Notes: generated by a model not told the origin, from the letters alone. Counted from the stretch's first letter, positions 18,928-28,546 are shown. The stretch: 64,000 nt of DNA from Dyadobacter soli (GCF_900101885.1 NZ_FNAN01000003.1:427691-491690), one strand, 5' to 3'. Numbers and translations: made by a program.

Positions 18928-20598
18928 ATGAATGTTGAAAATAATAGCCAGGGCGCTAAGCCGAAATTCCTGGAAAACGCGGGTGAAACCGGAGAAATAA
19001 TCCGTCATTTCGACTGGGAGAATTCCTCGCTCGGGCCGATCCACGAGTGGCCGGGCAGCCTGTGTACGGCGCTTGGGATCGTAATGAATTCCGCCTTCCC
19101 GATGTTTCTTTTCTGGGGCCCGGATCACATATGCTTTTATAACGACGCCTACCGTCCAAGCCTCGGCGAATCCGGCAAACATCCGGCGATCGGCAAAAGG
19201 GCCATTGATGTATGGCCGGAGATTTGGGAAACTACGATCGGGCTCATCAGCCAGGTGTATCGGACCGGCAAGCCGCAGTGGTTTGAAAACAGGCTGATCC
19301 CCATCGCCAGGAACGGGCGGCTGGAAGATGTTTACTGGACATTCAGCCACAGTGCCGTGTATGGGGACGACGGGTGCATTCAGGGCGTGCTGGTGACGTC
19401 GCTGGAAACGACGCCGGCGGTGGTAGCGCGTCAGAAAATCGAGGAAATCGTACTTGAACGCACCGCGGAGTTGGAGCAAGCAAATGCTTCCGTTAAAAAT
19501 GCGAATGCCTATCTTCAGGATATCATTAACTCCTTCAAACAGCCGCTGCAAGTCCTCGAACCGGTTTACGAAGGCGGGGAGATCGTAGATTTTAGGTTTA
19601 AACTAACCAACCAGGCCTATGCCTCGTATGCGGACACGACGCCGGATGCTATTCAGGGCAAACGGGTAAGCGAAATTTTCCCCGGCTACCTGAAAACGAC
19701 AAGTTTTACCAATGTGGCAAAGACGTTTCTGTCGGGCCAGTCCGATACCTGGATGATCCATTATGACCAGGATGGGCTTGACCTGTACAATGAAATGACG
19801 GCGATCAAAATGGCCGATGAAGTGATCCTTCACTTTGCAGATTATACAAAGCTCAAATACCTGGAATTTGAGTTGCTCAACAAAATCACCGAACTGGAAA
19901 ATTCAAACCAGAATCTTGAAGCATTTGCCCATGCGGCGTCGCATGATCTGAAAGAGCCTGTCCGGAAAATAAAGGTGTTCACCCACCTTCTCCAGGATCA
20001 GCTTGATAGCAAGTTATCGGACCAAAACCGGGCAACATTTCATAAAATCATATCCGCGTCGGAAAGGATGGGAAAACTGATCGATGACTTGCTGTTATAT
20101 TCCCAATTCAGCCTGATCCCACCTGATAAAGAGCCGGTCGACCTGAACGAAAATATCAAGCAGGTGATCGAAGACCTGGAAGTCAGGATCCATGAGAGCA
20201 ATGCCACGCTGGTGCTGGGACGACTGCCTGTTATCCACGGGTATAAAAGGCAACTGAACCAGATGTTCCAGAATCTGATCAGCAATTCATTGAAATACAG
20301 AGACCCGGCCGTAGCGCCCAGCATTGAAATTTCGGCAACAACCTGCACAGAGAACGGTATCGACTACGCGCAACTGGAAATACGCGACAACGGTATCGGC
20401 TTCGAGCAACAATACGCCGAGGCTATTTTTGACCTTTTCACCCGGCTTCACAACAGCGGTACCCAGCAAGGCAGCGGCATCGGCCTCTCCACCGTAAAAA
20501 GGGTCGTCGACAACCACCAGGGCATCATCACCGCAGAAAGTCAGCCGGGGGAAGGCGCGCTATTCAGGATTTGTTTTCCCAGTGATGTGAGGTGGTAG
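18928..20598 (+). CDS. PAS-domain sensor histidine kinase
   Basis: 556 residues, start ATG 18928, no transmembrane segment, so a soluble sensor. PAS-like domain about 20-155 (HEWPGSLCTALGIVMNSAFPMF, the form seen in Bacteroidota and phytochrome-type kinases), a short coiled coil about 165-190 (VLERTAELEQANASVKN), a second PAS about 195-300, a further coiled coil, then HisKA with phospho-acceptor His340 in HAASHDLKEPVRKI, and HATPase_c about 430-555 with N box (QNLISNSLKYRD), G1 (EIRDNGIGFE) and G2 (GSGIGLSTVKR). It autophosphorylates and should pass phosphate to an unlinked regulator; the NtrC-type gene at 13-14.4 kb is one candidate. Convergent with the next gene, only 13 bases apart. Confidence 0.9.
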   Translation: MNVENNSQGAKPKFLENAGETGEIIRHFDWENSSLGPIHEWPGSLCTALGIVMNSAFPMFLFWGPDHICFYNDAYRPSLGESGKHPAIGKRAIDVWPEIWETTIGLISQVYRTGKPQWFENRLIPIARNGRLEDVYWTFSHSAVYGDDGCIQGVLVTSLETTPAVVARQKIEEIVLERTAELEQANASVKNANAYLQDIINSFKQPLQVLEPVYEGGEIVDFRFKLTNQAYASYADTTPDAIQGKRVSEIFPGYLKTTSFTNVAKTFLSGQSDTWMIHYDQDGLDLYNEMTAIKMADEVILHFADYTKLKYLEFELLNKITELENSNQNLEAFAHAASHDLKEPVRKIKVFTHLLQDQLDSKLSDQNRATFHKIISASERMGKLIDDLLLYSQFSLIPPDKEPVDLNENIKQVIEDLEVRIHESNATLVLGRLPVIHGYKRQLNQMFQNLISNSLKYRDPAVAPSIEISATTCTENGIDYAQLEIRDNGIGFEQQYAEAIFDLFTRLHNSGTQQGSGIGLSTVKRVVDNHQGIITAESQPGEGALFRICFPSDVRW

Positions 20599-20611
20599 TT
20601 TGGGGGGGGAA

Positions 20612-21778
20612 TTACAAATAACTCAACCACCACTGCTCGGAATGCTTCCGCTTATACCCGTCAAACCATTTACAAACCGGATAGAGGGCGGCGATGATGG
20701 ATAGCCAGATGAGGTATACTACGGGCAGGCTGAACCCGAAACCGTGGAGGTTAATGTCGAATTGCGTTTGTATCGCGGTTTGCCAGCCATATCCCGTTAG
20801 TTCTGCGCCGATCATGCCGGTAATGCGGATGGTGTAGAGGTGCAGGATGTAGTAGAAGAAGGGCACCCGCCCGAATACGCAGAAGAAGTCTATCACTTTT
20901 CCGCTCCATTTTTCGGAGTTAGCCAGGAATAAAAAGGGGAATGTGAGGGTCAACAGTAGGTAGGAGAGTGAGGGCGGGTATTTGCTGACGTTAAAATAGG
21001 ACATCAGCGTTCTTTCGGGTGTGGGCAAATGCTTCCAGGGAACGGGGTCTCCATAAACATTCAGCCACCTGACCACGAGGAAGAGGATGATGGTGGCCAA
21101 ACCGATTCGGTTGAAAATGCGCTTTCTGCTTGCAGGATCGAAAGGTACCTGGTAAAAACGGCCGAAGTAATAACCCAGGGCCATGACGCCGATCCACGGA
21201 ATGATCGGATATACGACCGTCAATGTAATGCCCCAAATTTTGGTAGTATATACCTCATGCAGAATGGCCCACCAGACATTGTCAAAGTGAAGGCGATCGA
21301 GCAGGTTATGCCCCCCGATCAGGGCCAGGGAGATGATCAGCGTGGCATTTGGAGGAAGGTAGACAAACCCGGCGAGGAAGATCATGCTCATGCCCAGCAC
21401 CCAGATCACCCCCAGGTCGAGATTCGTGAAGTTTACATTGAGATACCATGCGAATGAAATGATGGTGAGCTCCATGAAAACCAGCCATAAGCCGCGTTTG
21501 ACGAGAAACAATGCAAGGTCGCTGCGTGACCGTTTTTTACCGGAGAAAAATGCCGAAATCCCGGCCAGAAAGCTGAAAGTGGGTGCGCATACGTGCGTTA
21601 TAATACGGGTAATGTACACGGGTACGCTGGCGACAGCCGGGTTGCTTACTTCAAAAAATAAACCGGATTGGTAAAAATAGTCGCGCGTGTGGTCGAGTGC
21701 CATCAGCACCATTACCAGGCCTTTTGGCAGGTCAATGGATTCGATTCTGGGAGATTTCAGGGGGAGGGAGTTTGTCAT
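20612..21778 (-). CDS. DUF1624 / heparan-alpha-glucosaminide acetyltransferase-like membrane protein
   Basis: 388 residues, start ATG 21778. The opening RIESIDLPKGLVMVLMALDHTRDYFYQ is the DUF1624/HGSNAT hallmark (the family D..RG....M...H.RD pattern), followed by about ten hydrophobic helices (VYITRIITHVCAPTFSFLAGISAFF, TLIISLALIGGHNLL, YPIIPWIGVMALGYYFG). Related proteins move acetyl groups across membranes onto amino sugars; in bacteria the role is mostly untested. Its neighbour in the same direction upstream is GH92, separated by a strong hairpin, so it is perhaps an independent unit. Confidence 0.85.
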   Translation of the reverse strand: MTNSLPLKSPRIESIDLPKGLVMVLMALDHTRDYFYQSGLFFEVSNPAVASVPVYITRIITHVCAPTFSFLAGISAFFSGKKRSRSDLALFLVKRGLWLVFMELTIISFAWYLNVNFTNLDLGVIWVLGMSMIFLAGFVYLPPNATLIISLALIGGHNLLDRLHFDNVWWAILHEVYTTKIWGITLTVVYPIIPWIGVMALGYYFGRFYQVPFDPASRKRIFNRIGLATIILFLVVRWLNVYGDPVPWKHLPTPERTLMSYFNVSKYPPSLSYLLLTLTFPFLFLANSEKWSGKVIDFFCVFGRVPFFYYILHLYTIRITGMIGAELTGYGWQTAIQTQFDINLHGFGFSLPVVYLIWLSIIAALYPVCKWFDGYKRKHSEQWWLSYL

Positions 21779-21922
21779 GGCTGGTGCCGGTTAAAAAGTA
21801 CTCAGTCCCACGATGAGCAGCTTCACCTCTGTGTTCATGGTATTTTTTCGAGGGTGTATTTCTTGGCAATGTATACCCTATCTTCCGATTCGCCAACGAA
21901 TACTTTCGCCCACGCATTTAGC

Positions 21923-21957
21923 AGCTCCGGTCAGCCCAATCCATACTGACCGGAGCT
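21923..21957. terminator. 12-bp perfect stem-loop after the GH92 gene
   Basis: AGCTCCGGTCAG (21923-21934) and CTGACCGGAGCT (21946-21957) form a perfect stem with an 11-base loop, starting 7 bases after the GH92 stop on the minus strand. No T-run follows, so it may act as a weak terminator or protect the 3' end of the mRNA. Confidence 0.6.
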
Positions 21958-21963
21958 CTGCCT

Positions 21964-24105
21964 TTACCGGGTCACCATCTCAATTTCCCCGCCATTGCGG
22001 AAGAGCGCGTGAGGCACGAAATAGCCATCCGTTTGCTTGCCATTTACCTTCACTGCACGCAATGCCCGGCCTTTTCCGGGCTTCTTAATGATCAGCATTT
22101 TACCGGTGCTGGTCTTCCATTTCACCTCGTCGAAAAGCGGCACGGTGACGATGTATTCCGGGTCGGTGGCTGAGAACGGGTAGAGGCCCAGCGCGCTGAA
22201 TACATACCAGGCCGACATTTCCCCGGCATCGTCCATACCGCACAAGGCCAGGCCGTCGTCGCCGATGCCGTACAGGTTGTTGAGGATATTGTCGAGTACC
22301 GCCTGCGATTTTTCAGGTTTGCCGATAAAATGGTAGGCAAATGGCGCTTCATGGTCGGGCTGGTTGCCGTGGCAGTACTGGCCAACCATCGTTTCCACGT
22401 TCCGGGCAATGTGCTTCGGGTTCCAGGGAACGGTAAAAAGCGAATCCAGCTTCGACTCGAAGCCTTTCGGGCCGCCGTAGAGCGCGATCAGCCCTTTCAT
22501 ATCATGGGGCGCGAAAAACGACACTTGCCAGGCATTGGCTTCGCGGTACATGTATTCGTAATAAGGGTACTGCGGGTCGAATGGCTTGATCCACTCGCCA
22601 TTGGCCAGCCTCCCGCGCATGAAGCGCGTGGAAGGATCGAACATATTGCGGTAATTTTTCGAGCGGGCCATCAGCACTTTGTAATTGGCCGAATCGCCGA
22701 GGCTTTTCGCGATCTGTGCCACCGAATAGTCGTCGTACGAATATTCCAGCGTTTTGGAAACGCCTGCATTCGCTTTCGTTTCCACATGCGGGTTAGGCAC
22801 ATCCGGGTCGGAGATGTAGCCCTTTTCAATGTATTCGGCCACGTGCGGACGCGCGCCGCCGGGCGTATTGGCGTTTTTCAAAAGGATTTCATAGGTGCCT
22901 TTTACATCAAAACCGTCGATCCCGCGCAGGTATGCGCCCGCAATGGACGACGCGCCATGGTCGCCGTGGAAAAATGTAGGAATGAAGCCTTTTTTATCGC
23001 CCACATCCTTCATCGATTTGATCACATCCAGGGTGACGTCCGGCGAAATCAGTCCCAGCAGCACATCCTTGTTCCGGTAAGTATCCCAAAGCGAGGGCTC
23101 GGTATAGTACCGGAAGCCAGCCTTGACTACATTTTTCTTCGCATCGGTATATTCTCCATTCACATCGCTGCGCAATGCGGGCCACAAAAACGAGCGGTAC
23201 AGGCAGGAATAGAGCATTTGCTTCTGCTTGTCGGTACCGCCTTTAACCTGTACCGACGACAAGAGATTCTCCCACATACGCGTAGCATCCGCGCGAACTG
23301 TTTCGAATGTCTTACTGCCGATCTCTTTTTCAAGATTCTCTTTTGCATTGGCAGTACTTACAAACGAAATGCCGATTCTGAGCTCCACAGGCCCCTTGCC
23401 TCCATCGGCCAGGTGCACGATCGCGTAACCGGTTTTAGCGCCTTCCTCCTTTTCTTCCAGCTTTTGAATGGGAGTGTTCAATGTGGCGTAAAAGTAAATT
23501 TTCTCACCCGTTTGCTGAAAACCCTGGATTGCATTGGCTCCTGCCTGTTCGATATTCCAGTTAGAAATTTTGTTGTTCGCTTTGGCCAGATCGAAGAGAA
23601 TCTGGCGGTCTTTGCCATTCTGGTACTCATAGCGGTGAAACCCTGCCCTCAATGTGGAAGTAAGGCTTACATTCACCTTATAGTCATCCAAGAACACCTG
23701 GTAATAGCCCGGCGCAGCGCTTTCTTTGGCATGACTGAACTTCGAACCGAACTTCTCGCCCGGGTTGGACAGCGGCAGCACGGGGATGTTGCACAGGTTC
23801 CAATGGCCCTTGTTGGTGTGGGTAAATGCGAGGATCACGTCGTCCTCATACTCGTAACCGGCACCGGACCCATACTCGGTCATCGGGCTGAGCTGCACCA
23901 TCGCATTCGGCAGCGAGCTGCCCGGAAAGGTCAGTCCGGCCCAGGAGCGCCAGCCATCCGGCAGCTGGTAACCCAGGATTTTAGGGTCGGTCAGCGGTGC
24001 GGTGCCGATAAATGTGTTGACATACTTCGTGTAATGCTGGGCCTGGCCATGCGCGGCCGCCAGCAGGGTCATTAACCCGCTGCACAGGATTCTGGTAAAC
24101 TTCAT
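21964..24105 (-). CDS. GH92-family exo-alpha-mannosidase
   Basis: 713 residues from ATG 24105; the frame opens at 24144 but this start gives the signal peptide MKFTRILCSGLMTLLAAAHGQAQ. GH92 landmarks: KYVNTFIGT near the N-terminus, GLTFPGSSLPNAMVQLSPMTEYGSG, AFTHTNKGHW, the middle FHGDHGASSIAGAYLRG, and near 620 CGMDDAGEMSAWYVFSALGLYPF, which holds the catalytic acid/base region. GH92 enzymes are calcium-dependent inverting alpha-mannosidases acting on N-glycans or mannans, periplasmic or surface-bound. It lies directly downstream of the hybrid sensor kinase, which is the likely regulator. No SusCD pair is in this cluster. Confidence 0.93.
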   Translation of the reverse strand: MKFTRILCSGLMTLLAAAHGQAQHYTKYVNTFIGTAPLTDPKILGYQLPDGWRSWAGLTFPGSSLPNAMVQLSPMTEYGSGAGYEYEDDVILAFTHTNKGHWNLCNIPVLPLSNPGEKFGSKFSHAKESAAPGYYQVFLDDYKVNVSLTSTLRAGFHRYEYQNGKDRQILFDLAKANNKISNWNIEQAGANAIQGFQQTGEKIYFYATLNTPIQKLEEKEEGAKTGYAIVHLADGGKGPVELRIGISFVSTANAKENLEKEIGSKTFETVRADATRMWENLLSSVQVKGGTDKQKQMLYSCLYRSFLWPALRSDVNGEYTDAKKNVVKAGFRYYTEPSLWDTYRNKDVLLGLISPDVTLDVIKSMKDVGDKKGFIPTFFHGDHGASSIAGAYLRGIDGFDVKGTYEILLKNANTPGGARPHVAEYIEKGYISDPDVPNPHVETKANAGVSKTLEYSYDDYSVAQIAKSLGDSANYKVLMARSKNYRNMFDPSTRFMRGRLANGEWIKPFDPQYPYYEYMYREANAWQVSFFAPHDMKGLIALYGGPKGFESKLDSLFTVPWNPKHIARNVETMVGQYCHGNQPDHEAPFAYHFIGKPEKSQAVLDNILNNLYGIGDDGLALCGMDDAGEMSAWYVFSALGLYPFSATDPEYIVTVPLFDEVKWKTSTGKMLIIKKPGKGRALRAVKVNGKQTDGYFVPHALFRNGGEIEMVTR

Positions 24106-24140
24106 TAAGAGCTTCGGTTTTAGTAAAAAAATTTTAGCCC

Positions 24141-24165
24141 GCAAGCATCGCTAGGCAATGCTTGC
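24141..24165 (-). terminator. Hairpin with T-run between HTCS and GH92 (terminator or leader attenuator)
   Basis: GCAAGCAT (24141-24148) pairs with ATGCTTGC (24158-24165), loop 9. Reading on the minus strand the stem is followed after about ten bases by a T-rich run (24125-24135), as in intrinsic terminators. It may end the sensor-kinase transcript or attenuate transcription into GH92. Confidence 0.5.
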
Positions 24166-24175
24166 ATGGCATCAT

Positions 24176-24183
24176 CAAATATA
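24176..24183 (-). promoter_or_regulatory. Putative -7 element for GH92
   Basis: On the minus strand 24183 to 24176 reads TATATTTG, a match to TAnnTTTG. No TTG is seen about 20 bases upstream. It would place the start of transcription just before the hairpin at 24165-24141, giving GH92 a structured leader of about 65 bases. Confidence 0.35.
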
Positions 24184-24209
24184 GCTTCGGTTTTAATAAA
24201 TACGTTTGG

Positions 24210-27200
24210 TCAGGATGGATTGCGTTTCAAGGCTTGCATGAATTGCAGTGGTGACTTGCCATATTCCTTTTTGAACACGCGTGAAAAATTGGAACTGCTT
24301 TGCAAGCCGACACGCTCCACGACCTTATTCAATGGAATATCCTCATGGGTCATGATCTGGATGGCCTTTTTCAGCCGGAGAGTCCGGATGAAATCACCAA
24401 CGGACTGGTCGGTAATGCCTTTGATCTTTTGATAGAGCTTCGTACGGCTCACGTACAGGTTTTTGCACAGGAAGTCGACGTCCAGCTCAGGGTCCTGCAT
24501 ATGATCCTCAATCAGTTTCAGCAACGTCTGGAAAAACGCCTTATCTTTTTCGGAATGGACCAGCTCGGTGGCCTGGGAAAGATAGTTGTTGGTGAATTTC
24601 TGTTGCAGCTTTTCCCTTTGCTCGAAGATATTATTGACTGTCAGTATGAGCAGGTCCACGCTGAGCGGTTTGGCAAAATAAAAATCCGCTCCCGACTCCA
24701 TACCTTCGATCTTGCTGTCGAGGGCGTCTTTGGCCGACAGGATAATGAACGGAATGTGGCTGGTTTCAAAACGCTCCTTCACCTGCCTGCAAAGTTCGAT
24801 ACCGCTGATACCGGGCATCATGATGTCACTGATGATCAGATCGGGTATTTTGTCGGCCGCCAGCCTCATCGCAGCATCGCCGTCGGAGGCCTCATACACA
24901 AAATACTGTTTCTCCAATTTCTGTTTCAGGAACACCCGGAGTTCAGCATTGTCATCTACGAGCAAAATGTGCTTTTTGGCTGAGAAATTCGATTTTTGCT
25001 GCGCTGCCGCCGGATCGATGATGGGGAGTAGCGTCGTTTGATCAATCGTTTCAAGACGGATCTGGGGCTCAAACCGGGAGGGCGCACGCTCGGCCTCGGT
25101 CCAGTTCTGCTCGCCGAGGGGAATGCCTATGACAATTTCCGTGCCCTTATAATGCTCGCTGTACACATAAATATCGCCCTTGTGCAGCTGTGTAAGGCTT
25201 TTGACCAGTGCGAGGCCGACGCCGGAACCCATATGATCGCGGCTGATGCGGTAGTAACGCTCAAATATGCGGCTGATGGTGTCGCCGGAGATGCCGATCC
25301 CCGTATCTGCAATCCGGAAATAGAGGTACTTGTCGGCACGGTGCGTTTCGTGCAGCAGCTCAAAACCTTGTTGGAATGTGGGTTTAAACTTGTTGAAGTC
25401 CGTGAAAACTTCAAATGTAATTTCGCCGCCGGGCTCGGTGAACTTGAATGAATTGTTGAGCAGGTTCAATAGTATTTTTTCCAGTACCTGCACGTCAAAA
25501 AGCCCTGAAACCGGCCAGTAGGTGTTTTTTCGCGTATTGTCGATCAGGTTCAGGGTGATGTTTTTGCCAAAAGCAACGAGTTGAAATTCATCCACCAGCT
25601 GCTGGCAGAACTGGCTGACCGTCACCGGCGCCACTTGCAGCTTGATCAGGCTATCGGATACTTTCTTGAAATTCATCAACTCGCTGATCAGGTTGATGAG
25701 CCGTTTGGCATTCCGGTGCATAAGCTGGTAGGAATGATCCAGAACCGTATTGCTATTCTGGCTGATGAGCGCTTCTAGCGGGCCGAGGATCAGTGAAAGG
25801 GGCGTGCGGAATTCGTGAGATATATTGGTAAAAAACATAAGCTGCTGCTGGTAAAGGTCCTCCCGCTGCCGGTGGATCTCCTCGCGCTTCTGCTCGGCGA
25901 TGGCGCGCACCTCCACCTCCCTTTTCAGCCGGTACCACCTCGCCTGGTAAATGTAAATGCCGGCCAATGCCGAGATGAACAGCAATGCGTACATTAGTTT
26001 GGCAAGATCGGACTTCCACCAGGGGGGCGTGATGGTGATCACCGTCGTAGCCTGGCGCTTGCTCCATGTACCATCGCTGTTGGTGGCTTCAACCACAAAA
26101 TTGTATTGCCTGTAATCCAGGTTGCTGTAAACAGCGCCGGGATTTTTTCCATCCGTATAGTTCCAGTCCTGATCAAAGCCGATAAGCTTGTACCGGTATT
26201 TGCATTTGAGCGGATTCGCAAAATGCATCGCCGAAAAGGTGATTACAAAATTGTTTTGCAGGTGGTTAAGCCTCAGCTCATCCGCATACCCGACCGCATG
26301 CGCTATCCTACTGCCCGGATTTTGGGAGCCGCTGTATGAAGGCCTGCGGTTATTGATCAGGATGCCGGTCAGCACGGGAATTGCCTCAATGGCATTGGTG
26401 CGAATCTGCTCGGGATCGAAGTAATTAAGGCCGCTAATGCCGCCGAAGTACAGCGTCCCGTCCGTCGAAGCGAATGAAGACCTGATCTTGAAACTGTTGC
26501 CTTGCAACCCGTCCTCTTTGTCGTACCGCGTTATTTTGCCTGTGTTCGGATACAGACGCAGCAATCCGTCACCCGCCAGCCATATGCTGCCCTGGTTGTC
26601 GATTTCAATGCCTTCGACGTCATGGAATACCCCGTCTTTTTCTCCGAAGCGCGTGAAATGAAAGGAATTGTCACTTTTTCGTATGGTGAGCCGGTTCAAC
26701 CCGCCGCCGATCGTGCCGATCCAGTAGGTACTGTCGTTTTGCCTGCGTATCACCGCGGTATAGTCCGAGCTGAGCGAATTCGACTTTTCAGATGCCCGGT
26801 AAAGATCCGTTTTCAGGATATTGCCCTGCGCGTCCACGGTAATGCGCTTCAAACCATGCCTGCTGCCTACGAGCAATTCCGCTTTCTGAGGGTCGGCCAG
26901 GATGAAATTCCCTTCCGGATATTCTTTCACCTGGTATCTTCCCGACGCGTCCTTCCATATCACCCCTAAATGTTCCAGGTTTCCAAACCAGGTGTTCCCA
27001 AAATAATCGGTCGCAAGCGTTACAACACCGTACCTGGGAAAGTTTTCATAGCCATTGGGTTTCCATAATGTCTTTTTATCCGGCCGTAAAATCTGTATGC
27101 CGCGCGCGGTGCCGATCCACAGATTTCGGTCGCGGTCAAAATTCAATGCGGTAACCGCGTTGCTGTTCAGGCTTGCAGATGCGCTTTTGGTGTCGTAACG

Positions 27201-28418
27201 GCTAATCACCCGGGCCGATCTCCGGTCATAAAGGTTCAATCCATGGGCATCGGTTCCGATCCAGAGGTCGTTCCCGTCCTCGATTATTGACCGTATATAG
27301 TTTCCCGTTATAGATTTTCCGTTTCCGGGCTCGTAGCGGATGGTGTAAAATCGCTTCTGGTTCAGGTCACAATAATTCAACCCTCCTCCCGCTGTACCCA
27401 CCCAAAGGCAGTCCGAGCGGTCGATATAAATGCGGCTGATGGCATTCGCATTCAGGCCACGCGGATTTTCATTGGGGTCGATTTTTTGTACGAAACCAAA
27501 GTCGGCGTTGAGCCGGACGAGGGACGAACCTGTATTGAGCCAATAATCACCGGTAGTTCCGGCGGCGATTCCCCTGATTTCAACGCAATCCTGGCAGGTG
27601 AACTGCCTTTTTATCGCGGGGGACTTTCCGCTATCAATAAGGAAAACATGGTTGCCCGAAGCAACGAGCAGGTTGTTTTTCAGATCAAAGAAAATCGTTC
27701 TTACCTGATCCGGTAAGCCGGCCACCGGCATCCGGACCAGTTTTCGCTCACCATCCAGCCGCCAGATGCCCTTGTCGCTGGCGAAGTAGAGAATGCCGTT
27801 ACGGTCGGCCTGCATATCGAAAAAGCGAACACCCGCCGGAACGGCAAATACCTGCTTTTCCAGAATGCTTCCCGAAACGCGGTACAGACTAATCTGATAA
27901 TCAGCGTAAATGTACAGCAAGTCGGTATCCGTTTTGAAATGCTTCCAGGACACAGGACTCTTGCCGGTATTGCCAATGGTGTAGTCGGTATACTTTTCAA
28001 CGGCAGGATCGAAAGACTGCAAACCGTCCTCGGTACTTAGCCAGATTGTTCCCTTTTTATCGGGATATAACCTGATAATCCGGTTCTTGAATGCATTGTG
28101 CAATGGAAGGTTGCTATTGTAAAACTTCCTTATCGAGTAACCGTCGTACCGGTCGAGCCCGAAGTTGGTGGCAACCCAAATATACCCTTTCCCGTCCTGC
28201 GCAACGTCATTTACATCCGTGTGCGACAGGCCTTCGTCGACGGTGAGATACTTGAACGAATAAGGGAAATTCTGACCGCGCGCAACCGGCGTCGAAGCCG
28301 CGAATGCAGCGGCGACCAACAGGAGAATAACCAGGCACGATTTAGAAAATGACAACAAAGCGCTTTTTGTTTTAGAAGTTTCGACGTGTGCGTCCTGCTG
28401 TATATTGAACCGATTCAT
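24210..28418 (-). CDS. Hybrid two-component system sensor/regulator (HTCS) with AraC output
   Basis: 1402 residues, start ATG 28418. Signal/anchor segment about 24-44, then a two-component-regulator propeller of repeated GLDRYDG/IWIGT-type blades (about 55-700) sensing a sugar in the periplasm, Y_Y_Y domain about 710-785, transmembrane helix about 809-826, HisKA with His in NISHEFRTPLSLI near 864, HATPase_c about 965-1085 (LLNLLNNSFKFTEPGG, GSGVGLALVKS), receiver domain about 1147-1256 (Asp in DLIISDIMMPG, Lys in FYFAKPLS), and AraC HTH about 1300-1400 (SQSSNFSRVFKKEYGKSPLQF-type ending). It phosphorylates itself and switches on polysaccharide genes. It is next to GH92 and divergent from the Gfo/Idh/MocA gene, its probable targets. 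Confidence 0.95.
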   Translation of the reverse strand: MNRFNIQQDAHVETSKTKSALLSFSKSCLVILLLVAAAFAASTPVARGQNFPYSFKYLTVDEGLSHTDVNDVAQDGKGYIWVATNFGLDRYDGYSIRKFYNSNLPLHNAFKNRIIRLYPDKKGTIWLSTEDGLQSFDPAVEKYTDYTIGNTGKSPVSWKHFKTDTDLLYIYADYQISLYRVSGSILEKQVFAVPAGVRFFDMQADRNGILYFASDKGIWRLDGERKLVRMPVAGLPDQVRTIFFDLKNNLLVASGNHVFLIDSGKSPAIKRQFTCQDCVEIRGIAAGTTGDYWLNTGSSLVRLNADFGFVQKIDPNENPRGLNANAISRIYIDRSDCLWVGTAGGGLNYCDLNQKRFYTIRYEPGNGKSITGNYIRSIIEDGNDLWIGTDAHGLNLYDRRSARVISRYDTKSASASLNSNAVTALNFDRDRNLWIGTARGIQILRPDKKTLWKPNGYENFPRYGVVTLATDYFGNTWFGNLEHLGVIWKDASGRYQVKEYPEGNFILADPQKAELLVGSRHGLKRITVDAQGNILKTDLYRASEKSNSLSSDYTAVIRRQNDSTYWIGTIGGGLNRLTIRKSDNSFHFTRFGEKDGVFHDVEGIEIDNQGSIWLAGDGLLRLYPNTGKITRYDKEDGLQGNSFKIRSSFASTDGTLYFGGISGLNYFDPEQIRTNAIEAIPVLTGILINNRRPSYSGSQNPGSRIAHAVGYADELRLNHLQNNFVITFSAMHFANPLKCKYRYKLIGFDQDWNYTDGKNPGAVYSNLDYRQYNFVVEATNSDGTWSKRQATTVITITPPWWKSDLAKLMYALLFISALAGIYIYQARWYRLKREVEVRAIAEQKREEIHRQREDLYQQQLMFFTNISHEFRTPLSLILGPLEALISQNSNTVLDHSYQLMHRNAKRLINLISELMNFKKVSDSLIKLQVAPVTVSQFCQQLVDEFQLVAFGKNITLNLIDNTRKNTYWPVSGLFDVQVLEKILLNLLNNSFKFTEPGGEITFEVFTDFNKFKPTFQQGFELLHETHRADKYLYFRIADTGIGISGDTISRIFERYYRISRDHMGSGVGLALVKSLTQLHKGDIYVYSEHYKGTEIVIGIPLGEQNWTEAERAPSRFEPQIRLETIDQTTLLPIIDPAAAQQKSNFSAKKHILLVDDNAELRVFLKQKLEKQYFVYEASDGDAAMRLAADKIPDLIISDIMMPGISGIELCRQVKERFETSHIPFIILSAKDALDSKIEGMESGADFYFAKPLSVDLLILTVNNIFEQREKLQQKFTNNYLSQATELVHSEKDKAFFQTLLKLIEDHMQDPELDVDFLCKNLYVSRTKLYQKIKGITDQSVGDFIRTLRLKKAIQIMTHEDIPLNKVVERVGLQSSSNFSRVFKKEYGKSPLQFMQALKRNPS

Positions 28419-28452
28419 ATCCTATCGGCTATTGGTAGAATGCTATTTGGAA

Positions 28453-28460
28453 CAAAAATA
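28453..28460 (-). promoter_or_regulatory. Putative -7 element for the HTCS gene
   Basis: On the minus strand 28460 to 28453 reads TATTTTTG, matching TAnnTTTG, 34 bases before the HTCS ATG. A -33 TTG at the usual distance is not evident. Confidence 0.4.
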
Positions 28461-28525
28461 GTCAATGGCGCGACGTATCATACCGTTGAACCGGAAGTTG
28501 TACGACAGGGTAAAAAAAATGTACA

Positions 28526-28546
28526 AAATGCAAAGGTTTTGCATTT
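28526..28546. promoter_or_regulatory. Perfect inverted repeat in the 316-base HTCS / Gfo-Idh-MocA divergent region
   Basis: AAATGCAAA (28526-28534) and TTTGCATTT (28538-28546) are perfect arms with a 3-base spacer. The gap 28419-28734 holds this site and the -7 element at 28453 but no gene or RNA that I can recognise. It lies about 66 bases upstream of the HTCS -7 element and about 190 bases before the oxidoreductase start, fitting a shared operator. Confidence 0.45.

Larger units (their letters stand above)
24110..24200. repeat. Pair of 18-base near-identical direct repeats in the HTCS-GH92 gap
   Basis: AGCTTCGGTTTTAGTAAA (24110-24127) and AGCTTCGGTTTTAATAAA (24183-24200) differ at one base and lie 73 bases apart, bracketing the hairpin at 24141. 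AraC-type outputs of hybrid two-component regulators often bind direct repeats, so this could be its site; the first copy begins 5 bases upstream of the GH92 ATG on the minus strand. Confidence 0.5.

Noticed and set aside
13052..20598. NtrC-type regulator and PAS kinase as a cognate pair
   Set aside because: They are about 4.5 kb apart on opposite strands with three genes between; proximity alone is too weak, kept only as a possibility.
22330..24075. 581-residue plus-strand open frame antisense to GH92
   Set aside because: The minus strand encodes an unambiguous GH92 enzyme over the same bases; the plus frame has low-complexity character and no domain.
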